A stretch of DNA of 64,000 nt from Rickettsiales bacterium (lineage in GTDB: Bacteria > Pseudomonadota > Alphaproteobacteria > Rickettsiales > Deianiraeaceae): contig JAFSXM010000021.1 in assembly GCA_017444095.1 (NCBI GenBank), forward strand, positions 1-64,000, read 5' to 3'. Within the stretch, counting starts at the first letter, position 1. Every line of letters begins with the position of its first letter. Made by a program: the position numbers and the translations under genes. The notes beneath the pieces are model-generated. The model saw only the letters and a list, made by a program, of their open reading frames with translations, ran no database searches and was not told where the DNA came from. This document shows positions 18,285 to 26,441 of the stretch, in pieces.

Positions 18285-20027
18285 TTATTTACACTGTTTT
18301 TCAAGCATTTTTTTCTTTTTTTCTATAATTTTTCGTTTTTCCGCATCTTTAACCGCATCACCAATATTAGCTTTGGAAACCAAAAAACTCTTATGCACAA
18401 GCAATAGTGAATTAAAAAGCTCAACAATTTCATCATTATTTATATTTGGCAAATATTTTTGTAAAAAGATCTCACATCTATCTTTATCATTAGGCAAATC
18501 ATCTATAATATTTCTATTTTTTTTATTCATTTTCATCAAAACATTATCTATAAAATCTTCGTTATCCATCAACTCCTGCTTGTTTAAAATACAGGCAACA
18601 ATCTGCTTTTCTATGATATCTATATTTAGCTTTGAAGTATTTATCTTATTTTGAAGAAAACCAAAATTATTATTAGTAGAATTTACATATTGTTTTTTAT
18701 TACCAAAGTCAGCACTAATAACTTTCCATAAAGTTTTTCTAAAAAAATCTTTATAGTTTTTTTTCAAAATGTCATCGTCAATCTTGCTAATACAATCATT
18801 TAGTTCTTTTTCCAATTTTGCTTTTTGATTTGGATTTTTAATATCGTATTGTTTTACCTTATTTTTAAATAAAAAAACATTTATTTCATCCGCTATATCA
18901 AATTGACCTCTTAAACTCTCGGCAAAATATTTTTGTAAAAACTCATCAACATCTTTTGCACCATTCAAAGTACAAAATCTTGGCAATATACCAGTTTTTA
19001 ACATAGGCATTAACATCTCACAGGCACGAATGGAGGCTCTTTGACCCGCTACATCATTATCAAACACAAAAATTGGAGTTTTACAGATGTTTAAAATGGT
19101 TGCTAAATGTTTTTCTGTAATACTTGTTCCAAGCGGAGCAACGGCTGTTTTGATGCCAGCCTGCCAAAGCGATATAACATCCATATAACCTTCGACGATA
19201 ATTAAAGCATTATTTCTATCTAAAAACTTTTTTGCACGATTTAAATTAAACAGCAAAGAACCTTTTTTAAAATAATCATTTTCCGGTGAATTTAAATATT
19301 TTGCATTATTATCATTGGTTTTAAATATTCGACCTCCAAATGCTACAATTTTACCAGAAACATTATGTATTGGTATCATAATTCTATCCCTAAAAAAGAG
19401 ATATTTGCCACCATTATACTCCGTCTTCAAGCTCTGTCGTAAAATACCGGCACTAATAACATCTTCTTCACAAACATTGTTTTGCTTGCAAAAGTTCAAT
19501 AGCCCAGCAACATCATTATCGGCAAAACCAATTAAAAATTCCTTTATTGTATCTTCATTTAAATTTCTTATATTCAACACATAGCTATAAGCTTCTTTAT
19601 TGCTTAATAAGTTGTTTCTGTAATATTCTGCTACAATTTTTGTTGTATTAACAAAAACCTGTTGTTTGTCTATAATATTTTGTTGTTTTGATGTTGTCTT
19701 AACAATATATTTTGTCTTATCTATACCCAATATATCACATAAATAATCAATAGCCTGCTTAAAATCACAGCCCTTTATTTTCTCAATAAATTTAATGACA
19801 TCACCTCCTTCACCACAGCCAAAACATTTAAAAAAACCCTCTCTATCATCAATATTGCAAGATGGTGTTTTTTCGTGATGAAAAGGACATAGACACAACC
19901 ATTTGCCAGAACCAGAATGTTTTAGTTTTACATATCGACCAATGACATTTGAGATACTAAAAGTTTTTATTTCATTAACTAATTCTTCATAATTGATAAA
20001 GTGTTTCTCGTGTTCATTGTTATACAT
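18285..20027 (-). CDS. dnaG: DNA primase DnaG
   Basis: Synthesises RNA primers for replication. The N-terminal CHC2 zinc finger has ligands C47, H50, C68 and C71 (CPFHHEKTPSC; FFKCFGCGEGGD). The TOPRIM catalytic core follows at about residues 255-340 with IIVEGYMDVISLWQAGI, APLGTSIT and FVFDNDVAGQRAS (metal-binding DxDxA). The C-terminal part is Asn/Lys-rich and diverged, ending in a helicase-interaction-like helical tail (KRKIIEKKKKMLEKQ). The 580-residue length is normal. Usual neighbour rpoD is not adjacent: virB9 lies upstream, 9 bases away on the same strand. Confidence 0.96.
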   Translation of the reverse strand: MYNNEHEKHFINYEELVNEIKTFSISNVIGRYVKLKHSGSGKWLCLCPFHHEKTPSCNIDDREGFFKCFGCGEGGDVIKFIEKIKGCDFKQAIDYLCDILGIDKTKYIVKTTSKQQNIIDKQQVFVNTTKIVAEYYRNNLLSNKEAYSYVLNIRNLNEDTIKEFLIGFADNDVAGLLNFCKQNNVCEEDVISAGILRQSLKTEYNGGKYLFFRDRIMIPIHNVSGKIVAFGGRIFKTNDNNAKYLNSPENDYFKKGSLLFNLNRAKKFLDRNNALIIVEGYMDVISLWQAGIKTAVAPLGTSITEKHLATILNICKTPIFVFDNDVAGQRASIRACEMLMPMLKTGILPRFCTLNGAKDVDEFLQKYFAESLRGQFDIADEINVFLFKNKVKQYDIKNPNQKAKLEKELNDCISKIDDDILKKNYKDFFRKTLWKVISADFGNKKQYVNSTNNNFGFLQNKINTSKLNIDIIEKQIVACILNKQELMDNEDFIDNVLMKMNKKNRNIIDDLPNDKDRCEIFLQKYLPNINNDEIVELFNSLLLVHKSFLVSKANIGDAVKDAEKRKIIEKKKKMLEKQCK

Positions 20028-20036
20028 ATAAAATAA

Positions 20037-20957
20037 CTATTTTCTTGTGCTTGCAAAGGTTTTTTGTTGTTTTTCATAGTTTTCATTAAAGACACAAACG
20101 ACATCCAAATCATCTCGTAAAGTCATCTTTTCTTCCACTACATCAACATAAAAATATTCACCACTTTCTTTAACTCGTAAAGGTATTTCGTCATATTTTA
20201 TGTCTCCATTTGCTTGCTTGATAGTTTTGATAAAGCTAATCAATGGAAGTTGTTTTGTATTATCAGGGAATTTAAAATAAGTTTTTTTTCCATCATCAAA
20301 AATAGTAATAGGTATAAGTGTTTTTTTTGTTCCAGAATAGGTGTAGTTAGTATTCATATTACCAACATTAGCAAATGTTGATTTAGCCTTCAAAAAATCC
20401 CTTCCGCCAGCTTTTGCCATTACTTCAGAATTTAAACGAATTTGTGCTATTTTTGCTTCTGTCGGTGGTGTATCCACCATTACATTTGGATAAAAAAACT
20501 TTAAAACATGTGTTATGCTTGCATCAGCACTATAGTCATCTTCATTAGACATTATCTCCATATAATATTTTCTTTTATTTGTAATAATTGTCATATTAGT
20601 TTTTACACCAGGGTCGGAAACTTTAATAAATAATAGGTTCTCTATATTTGTAATTGTCCAAGGTGCAGGATCGCCAATTATGATAATAGTCGGGTGTTCA
20701 TCTTGTTGTAGTTCTATCATTGATTCATAACCAACCATAAATTTTACTTGGAAAATCTCATTTGGATTATATACAAATGTCTTTATCCTTACATCCGTTG
20801 GCATCGGAGTATTGACTTTCGCAGACGAAACATCAAACACAGATAAATTTTGTGATTGATTATCGTTTTGATAAGACAAAGCCTTATTACTGCTTAATAT
20901 TGTAAAAAATAATATAGATATGTAAAAAAATTTACATAAAAACATATCATTAACCAT
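20037..20957 (-). CDS. virB9: Type IV secretion outer-membrane core subunit VirB9, copy 1
   Basis: CagX/VirB9-family protein of the T4SS outer-membrane core complex, periplasmic. An N-terminal signal peptide (FFYISILFFTILSSNKALS) is followed by the N-terminal domain (FVYNPNEIFQVKF, ..GDPAPWTI) and the CagX core with KVSDPGVKTNMTIITNKRKYYMEI. The C-terminal VirB7-binding domain includes TPITIFDDG-like PITIFDDGKKTYFKF and DVVCVFNENYEK. Translation start at 20957 overlaps the virB8 stop by eight bases, showing coupled translation. A second pair is at 28209-29765. The remaining virB genes are not in this window, as usual in Rickettsiales where rvh genes are scattered. Confidence 0.93.
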   Translation of the reverse strand: MVNDMFLCKFFYISILFFTILSSNKALSYQNDNQSQNLSVFDVSSAKVNTPMPTDVRIKTFVYNPNEIFQVKFMVGYESMIELQQDEHPTIIIIGDPAPWTITNIENLLFIKVSDPGVKTNMTIITNKRKYYMEIMSNEDDYSADASITHVLKFFYPNVMVDTPPTEAKIAQIRLNSEVMAKAGGRDFLKAKSTFANVGNMNTNYTYSGTKKTLIPITIFDDGKKTYFKFPDNTKQLPLISFIKTIKQANGDIKYDEIPLRVKESGEYFYVDVVEEKMTLRDDLDVVCVFNENYEKQQKTFASTRK

Positions 20958-21642
20958 TACTATTACTATTTATCTGTATCACTGGTTTTTGTGCTCTTAC
21001 TTTACTAATATTATATTGTGTAATTTGAAATCCTAATGGGTTTATTCTCATCTCTTCTATTGGCAAAATCAAATCTGAAAAACCAAATGAAACAATTATT
21101 TTATATTCTTCGCTATCAATTTCAACATCATTATTGTCATATAATTTTCTTATCATTTTTATCTGCACTCTACTTGCATTAAGATAAGAAAAATCTGTAA
21201 TATCAATGCTATATTTTGCATTAGAACCTGCATTTCGTAATTTACCTGTAAGTTCTGATATTGATTTCGTATAGTCATTATACAATTTTGCAGAGGTCAT
21301 TACACGAATATAATTCATATCATCTTCTATCGTGGATAACTTTGGAGCCTCTCTGCGATTGATATATTGTATAACCATAGATTCTTTTACAGCCTGCTGT
21401 GCAGTATATTCTTTTTTGCTCTGTGTCTCTACAACACTCAAAATACCTGTATTGTTATTATATTCTATAATGTAGGGTTTAACATTATCGCTTCTTTGAA
21501 ACCTTGACAGGATAGACACACAAATGAGTAATGTAGCCGAAAACAAAACAATGGCGATAAGCAAAAAATTCCGTTGGACTAAGATACTATTATATTTGTC
21601 CTTATACCAGTTTTTTTCATTTTTATTACTGGGCGACAACAT
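20950..21642 (-). CDS. virB8: Type IV secretion inner-membrane protein VirB8, copy 1
   Basis: VirB8 links the inner-membrane platform of the T4SS to the periplasmic core. The 230-residue protein has a short cytoplasmic N-terminus (KNWYKDKYNSILVQRN), a single transmembrane segment (about 27-48) and a periplasmic NTF2-like domain with the ..QYINRREAPKL.. and FSYLNASRVQIKMIRK segments. First gene of the virB8-virB9 pair. The 126-base region upstream separates it from the divergent methyltransferase gene and should hold both promoters. Confidence 0.92.
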   Translation of the reverse strand: MLSPSNKNEKNWYKDKYNSILVQRNFLLIAIVLFSATLLICVSILSRFQRSDNVKPYIIEYNNNTGILSVVETQSKKEYTAQQAVKESMVIQYINRREAPKLSTIEDDMNYIRVMTSAKLYNDYTKSISELTGKLRNAGSNAKYSIDITDFSYLNASRVQIKMIRKLYDNNDVEIDSEEYKIIVSFGFSDLILPIEEMRINPLGFQITQYNISKVRAQKPVIQINSNSNG

Positions 21643-21768
21643 ACACCTACACTACTTCGAGTTTATAAAAACTAATAGATTTTTATTGTAAATAAATTTT
21701 ATACAAACAGGCGATTATCATATAAACAATGATTGGTTTTGTTTTAGTTTGAAAATAAAAAATATTTT

Positions 21769-23775
21769 TTGCCACCAAACATTGTGAAAAGAAACAAACT
21801 TGAAAAATGGGATGATTTACAACTTGAAGGATTAGATAAACAATTATTACAAGACAGATGGTTTAGTAAATTAGACGGACAAAAAATATTTTATAAATAT
21901 TGTGCTTGTAAAGGAATATCTGGAATTGATTGGCGGAAATTATTTGAAAATCAAAGTGATGGTATAATTCAAGGTGTATTATTTGAACATAAACTAACCG
22001 AACAAGATGGTGGAGGAATAAAAAAGGCAACATTAGAATTATTCACAAGTATTCCAAAAAGAATTAAACAATCTGGTAAGTTTTTACCATTTTATAGAAT
22101 ATACATTGAGTTAGAAACATTTTTATGTGAAGTTTATGATAATGAATGTAATTTAATTGAAACTTTTGACTGGTTTGAAAATATTGAAAAACTACAAAAA
22201 TACATTGATGAAAATAAATATGAAGAATACGAACTAACAGATGAAGATGTTGATTTGGTTGAAATAATACAAAATATTTATAGCATCTACAAAATCAATA
22301 GTAAAAGTGAAGCAATACAAAAATTACAGGAAGGAATAAAAGGCTGGTTTAAGCCGTTGGATATAAAAAAAATAAATTTAAATCTTCTTATTAAAAATAA
22401 TGACAGAATGAATGAAAAATATGTACAAAAAATGGAAGGAGCATTTTTTACACCATCAAGATATATTAAAATATCTACACAATTTGTTTTGAATGCAATA
22501 GAAAATAGCAAAAAAGAAGGATATGATGATTATGTAATAATAGATAGATGTGCCGGTGTTGGAAATCTTGAAAGTCAATTTGATGAAGAAGTAGAAAAAC
22601 ATTTAATTCTTGGCACTATAAATCCTGCCGAGGCAATGATATTAAATATTAGATTTAACAATGCAACCTGTGATGTTGTAGATGCTTTAAGTGAAGATGG
22701 TGTAAAATATTATAAAAATAAAATTGAAGAGTATAAAATCAAAAATAAAGTAAAAAAACTCGCTGTAATTTTTTTAGAGAATCCACCATATTCACAAACA
22801 AATTCTAACAAAGATGGTGGTGTGAATTATAGAGATAATGTAAATACCAAATATGAAAAAACTTGGGTTCATTATCAAATGAAAACTGGTGGCGAAGATT
22901 TAGACGAACAATTTGTATTTAGTTGTTATGATTTTTACAATCCATTTGCATATATTCACTATGGACCTATAAAAATTTGGAAATCAAGACATTTGATAAA
23001 TAAAGAAATAATAGATTGTTATTTATGTAATAGACAATTTTTCAATGCTTCACCTTCGGCTATTGCTTTAATTTATTGGGGAAATAAAAATAAGAATTAT
23101 GAAGAAATACACTTCAAAAATGATATTAACGATGATTTTGTTGTCAAAAAAGTGTATAATACTATTTCGGATTTATACAATGATGATGGTAAAGAAAATG
23201 GCATTTGTATAGTTGAAGCACGGAATTTTTCATTCGCATCACCAAGACTAACCGGTAGTATCAACGATAGTGGCAAATATGGAAGAAAATGGGTTAGCAA
23301 AGAAAATTTATTAAAAGTATTGCCTTTATTTTGTGTTAGCAGAGATGAAATTGCAGAAACCGGTGTGTTAGAAAATGGAGAAAAAGATTATAGGATAATT
23401 GATACAATTTATAAAACATCAGATGGCGGTTTGGAATACACAAAAGACGAAAAGTTTTTACAAGATTGCCTCTTATACACACTTTGCACTCACAAAAACC
23501 AATGTTCTTCTCAATGTAAAATTTGGGAATATGGAGAAAACATTTTAAAAGAAGAATTAAAACAAACAGATATTTGGAAAAAATATAAAAACCTTGTGAA
23601 AGAGACAAATTTAAATGGATTGTACAACATAGAACAATTTGAAAAGAAAGAATTGGGAAAACTTTGGAGACATTATCATCTGTATCCAAAATGCAATGAA
23701 TTGAAAAAAATATTGAAAGAGTTTTACAATCAAACAATTAGACCTAAGATATTGAAATATGAGTTGTTAAAGTAG
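21769..23775 (+). CDS. N6-adenine DNA methyltransferase, possible type IIG restriction-modification enzyme
   Basis: A 668-residue protein with a gamma-class N6-adenine methyltransferase core: FTPSRY (motif X-like, about residue 226), IIDRCAGVGNLE (SAM motif I, about 260) and VIFLENPPYSQT (catalytic NPPY, about 340). The C-terminal ~270 residues could hold the target-recognition region. In the N-terminal 120 residues DGIIQGVLFEHKL has a D..ExK pattern that could be part of a nuclease fold, as in type IIG enzymes; this is speculative. No separate restriction or specificity gene is beside it. The start is unclear: TTG 21769 or GTG 21784, with a TAG in frame at 21745. It lies divergent to virB8 and may be a transferred gene. 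Confidence 0.82.
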   Translation: MPPNIVKRNKLEKWDDLQLEGLDKQLLQDRWFSKLDGQKIFYKYCACKGISGIDWRKLFENQSDGIIQGVLFEHKLTEQDGGGIKKATLELFTSIPKRIKQSGKFLPFYRIYIELETFLCEVYDNECNLIETFDWFENIEKLQKYIDENKYEEYELTDEDVDLVEIIQNIYSIYKINSKSEAIQKLQEGIKGWFKPLDIKKINLNLLIKNNDRMNEKYVQKMEGAFFTPSRYIKISTQFVLNAIENSKKEGYDDYVIIDRCAGVGNLESQFDEEVEKHLILGTINPAEAMILNIRFNNATCDVVDALSEDGVKYYKNKIEEYKIKNKVKKLAVIFLENPPYSQTNSNKDGGVNYRDNVNTKYEKTWVHYQMKTGGEDLDEQFVFSCYDFYNPFAYIHYGPIKIWKSRHLINKEIIDCYLCNRQFFNASPSAIALIYWGNKNKNYEEIHFKNDINDDFVVKKVYNTISDLYNDDGKENGICIVEARNFSFASPRLTGSINDSGKYGRKWVSKENLLKVLPLFCVSRDEIAETGVLENGEKDYRIIDTIYKTSDGGLEYTKDEKFLQDCLLYTLCTHKNQCSSQCKIWEYGENILKEELKQTDIWKKYKNLVKETNLNGLYNIEQFEKKELGKLWRHYHLYPKCNELKKILKEFYNQTIRPKILKYELLK

Positions 23776-23790
23776 TCTTATGTGATTTTT

Positions 23791-25269
23791 TTATTTCTGT
23801 GTTGGATTACTATTTTCCTTATTGAGTGATTTTATAATCAGTTGGAAAATAAAATGCTCGTTATATTCACCAATCTTTATTGTATCTATTTTTCTGTCAT
23901 CCTTTACATCGCACATTTTTTCAACATTTTGAATTTTAAACCCAACTGCATTTTCAATAAAGTTAATATTTCGTCTATAATCTATACATTCAAAAATGTA
24001 TGTATTACACTTTACAGATAAATTGCTGTATAGCTTTAAAGCATTATCTGTTGCAATTAACGACAAAGCAAGGTTTTGGTCGCAAAATCTTCCACTTTTT
24101 TTTAAAAAATTATGCATTTCCTTCTTTATAAGGAAGTCATTGTCGCAAGTTTCAACTTGAAAAAGCTTACAAAAATCAATAACAATGGCATCACTAATTT
24201 TTGCTGTTTTTTCCATTAAACACTCTTCAAGTTTATTACAAACGGCAATCTGGTCTGACCGACATAGATAATGTAGCAACCTTTCAAAGTTAATAGGATA
24301 ATTACAGGTAAAATCTGTTATATTGTTAATAGATTTGGTCTCAAAACTAATAGTTTTTAATGATTGGAAATTTTGAAGAAAATAATTTTTTTCGCAGTAT
24401 AAGACAATTTTTGCCATTTGACAACCCAATAAAGAAGCAATATAAGCACTAACGGCAAGTGAGGAATTGTATGCTGGTATAACCAATACAAATGGTTGTA
24501 GTTTTGTTTTATTGAAAATTTTAATAAAAAATGGTATATATGCCAAAATATGCAATATGTTAACACCATCAATAAAGGCAACATTCATTTGCTCTTGAAG
24601 ACTGCTATTTAAATATAATAGAGTTTGTAAATCAGTATCTTTTACTTCATCTTTATCAATAGTGGCAAACACAACATTATCACTATAATTTGCGGATAAA
24701 AGTTCCATAGATGTAGCATCCACATTCTCATCCATCAAGACAAAGGATTGTAAATGTTTTTTTCCACTAACAGCAATAGCTGTTGAAACATATGATGATT
24801 TTTGCAATGACAAGTCCACAATGGTAGCTGTTTTACCAGCTTTTGCCGACAGATAATCAATAAATTCAGCACATAAATAATATCCAAAATCCTCAATACA
24901 GCCAGAAGGCCCATATGTCCCACTGACAATATATTTCTGTTTATCAAAATTGATTATATCAAACATTTCATCTTTGAAATCAAAACTGATATTTTCAGCA
25001 GAATTGTTTTTTTTACCAAATTTTGCAAATGCTTGGTTAATAAGTTTTTTTATATCAGTATCACTCATCTCATCATTGCAAAATATTTTTATTACCTCAA
25101 ACAGAATATCTTTATAGGACAACTTTGATAAATATACTATTTTCTCACTATTAAGTGTTGGAATATAACTTGGGACATATAGCCCATTTCTCATTCCTTT
25201 CATTGGTTTTAAGATTGCCTGTGTGAAATTAACAACATCATTGGCATTTCTTGTATTAACAAAAAACAT
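23791..25269 (-). CDS. Threonine synthase-like protein lacking the PLP lysine
   Basis: Start placed at ATG 25269; the frame extends into the upstream tRNA-Trp but that part is not conserved. The overall plan follows class-2 threonine synthase: NGLYVPSYIP near residue 30 (usual GLYVPE..P), then GPSGCIEDFG at 120-129 where ThrC has GPTxxFKDFA. The lysine that binds PLP is Glu126, and the phosphate-binding SGDTG motif is not recognisable (LSLQKSS instead). VNILHILAYIPFF aligns with the usual NSINWARI.QI.YY. So the fold seems kept but the PLP chemistry lost. It may be a pseudoenzyme or a degenerating gene kept open over 492 codons. Cysteine count is high for an enzyme of this family. Confidence 0.6.
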   Translation of the reverse strand: MFFVNTRNANDVVNFTQAILKPMKGMRNGLYVPSYIPTLNSEKIVYLSKLSYKDILFEVIKIFCNDEMSDTDIKKLINQAFAKFGKKNNSAENISFDFKDEMFDIINFDKQKYIVSGTYGPSGCIEDFGYYLCAEFIDYLSAKAGKTATIVDLSLQKSSYVSTAIAVSGKKHLQSFVLMDENVDATSMELLSANYSDNVVFATIDKDEVKDTDLQTLLYLNSSLQEQMNVAFIDGVNILHILAYIPFFIKIFNKTKLQPFVLVIPAYNSSLAVSAYIASLLGCQMAKIVLYCEKNYFLQNFQSLKTISFETKSINNITDFTCNYPINFERLLHYLCRSDQIAVCNKLEECLMEKTAKISDAIVIDFCKLFQVETCDNDFLIKKEMHNFLKKSGRFCDQNLALSLIATDNALKLYSNLSVKCNTYIFECIDYRRNINFIENAVGFKIQNVEKMCDVKDDRKIDTIKIGEYNEHFIFQLIIKSLNKENSNPTQK

Positions 25270-25285
25270 AATGAATACAGCTTTG

Positions 25286-25358
25286 CAGGGGCAGTAGGAT
25301 TCGAACCCACGACCGATGGTTTTGGAGACCACTACTCTACCAACTGAGCTATACCCCT
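25286..25358 (-). tRNA. trnW: tRNA-Trp (anticodon CCA)
   Basis: Reading the minus strand: acceptor AGGGGTA pairs with TGCCCCT, D-arm GCTC..GAGT, anticodon stem GTGGT/ACCAT with loop CTCCAAA (anticodon CCA), T-arm GTGGG TTCGAAT CCTAC, discriminator G. No CCA is encoded (GCAA follows). The gene lies 16 bases before the threonine-synthase-like gene rather than beside secE-nusG, where it is often found. The CCA anticodon reads UGG only, which argues against UGA being a Trp codon. Confidence 0.96.
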
Positions 25359-25442
25359 ATCATTTAGATTGATGATTGAAGTATTTTTATTATCAAACAA
25401 TAATTTTTCTTGCTTGAATAAAAAAAAAAGCATAATAATAAC

Positions 25443-26033
25443 ATGGCAGATAAATTTAAAACAGGTAAATTATGTATATTACAGGATAAAACACAGCAAC
25501 CGACAGATAGCGATGTGTACAATTTTTATTTCAGTGATCATATGACCATCGTTATACGAAACGATAATAAGTCTATCATTGTTCTGCCACCATTTAAGTC
25601 GCGGGAAGCATATGGGGATAATTTTGATTTGACATCATACCTTGCTGGAGAACAAATACCCTTGGCAAATCAATTAAAATCTTTCTTGTGGAGCACACAT
25701 TTTTTTATACTTAAGCGTCAAGATGATGAATCTTTGTGTTCATCTTTTGATCAAAATACACATACCATTAATATACCACTCAAAGAACAAACAAAATATT
25801 GTGCAATCGATGTGAAGGCTCGTTCCTATGAAATGGAACAGAGAGAAAACAACAAAATAATAATAACACCGTCCACAACACCACAAGAATTAGTGCAGCA
25901 ATTGCCGAAATTACACACAAACATAAGACAAGCTATAGAATTTGCAACAGAAGAAGATAAAGAATGTTGTAATTGTGGTGGTTGTCTTGATTTAACAAAA
26001 TTAAAATTTTGGGAAGAAAATAAGGAAAAATAA
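25443..26033 (+). CDS. Unknown protein with cysteine-rich C-terminal segment
   Basis: A 196-residue protein I do not recognise. No signal peptide or membrane segment. The N-terminal half looks beta-rich (LCILQDKTQQP; MTIVIRNDNKSIIVLPPF), and the middle contains TKYCAIDVKARSYEMEQ. A predicted helix (about 150-168) precedes a cysteine cluster ECCNCGGC at about 174-181, followed by DLTKLKFWEENKEK. The cluster resembles the Cys-rich ends of other unknown proteins in the window, although here 16 residues follow it. It is a lone gene between tRNA-Trp and groES; expression may use the region with an A10 run just upstream. Confidence 0.6.
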   Translation: MADKFKTGKLCILQDKTQQPTDSDVYNFYFSDHMTIVIRNDNKSIIVLPPFKSREAYGDNFDLTSYLAGEQIPLANQLKSFLWSTHFFILKRQDDESLCSSFDQNTHTINIPLKEQTKYCAIDVKARSYEMEQRENNKIIITPSTTPQELVQQLPKLHTNIRQAIEFATEEDKECCNCGGCLDLTKLKFWEENKEK

Positions 26034-26106
26034 CAAAAGAATAATCTTGAAAAGAAAAATAATAATCTATATCTTCTTTTAGAAGATTAGTTTTAATATT
26101 TGTTTT

Positions 26107-26397
26107 ATGAAAATAAAGCCAATTCGTGATTATGTTTTGATTAGAAGATTAGAAAGTGAAAGTAAAACATCAGGTGGTTTAATTATACCAGATACAGCAA
26201 AAGAAAAACCAATTCAGGGAATTGTTGTAGCTTGCGGTGAAGGCAAAATTGATGAAAATGGCAATTTAATCAAACCAGTTGTAAAAGAAGGAGATAGAGT
26301 TTTATTTACAAAATGGTCTGGAACGGATGTAAAAAACAGCAACGAGACACTTGTTGTAATGAAAGAAAGTGATATTATCGCCATTATTGAGGAATAA
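26107..26397 (+). CDS. groES: Co-chaperonin GroES (Hsp10)
   Basis: Forms the heptameric lid of the GroEL chamber. The full 96 residues are present: [16 protein letters not shown], the mobile loop [20 protein letters not shown] and the conserved [11 protein letters not shown] segment (family VLFGKYSGTE). Start is exact. groEL, almost always immediately downstream, is missing: the following gene is convergent and ends 27 bases after groES. A hairpin at 26413-26441 would end the transcript. No CIRCE-type operator was seen upstream. Confidence 0.97.
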   Translation: MKIKPIRDYVLIRRLESESKTSGGLIIPDTAKEKPIQGIVVACGEGKIDENGNLIKPVVKEGDRVLFTKWSGTDVKNSNETLVVMKESDIIAIIEE

Positions 26398-26412
26398 TGG
26401 CCCCAATAAGAC

Positions 26413-26441
26413 AATACCATCAACTACAAAGTTGCGGTATT
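26413..26441. terminator. Hairpin between groES and the convergent gene, likely bidirectional terminator
   Basis: Arms AATACC..CAAC (26413-26424) and GTTG..GGTATT (26431-26441) pair around the loop TACAAA with small bulges. The T tract after it is weak on either strand, so termination strength is uncertain. It overlaps the last codons of the gene at 26424-28163. Confidence 0.5.

Noticed and set aside
25359-25442. Riboswitch or leader RNA before the gene at 25443
   Set aside because: 84 AT-rich bases with no stable stem or known class; nothing to support it.
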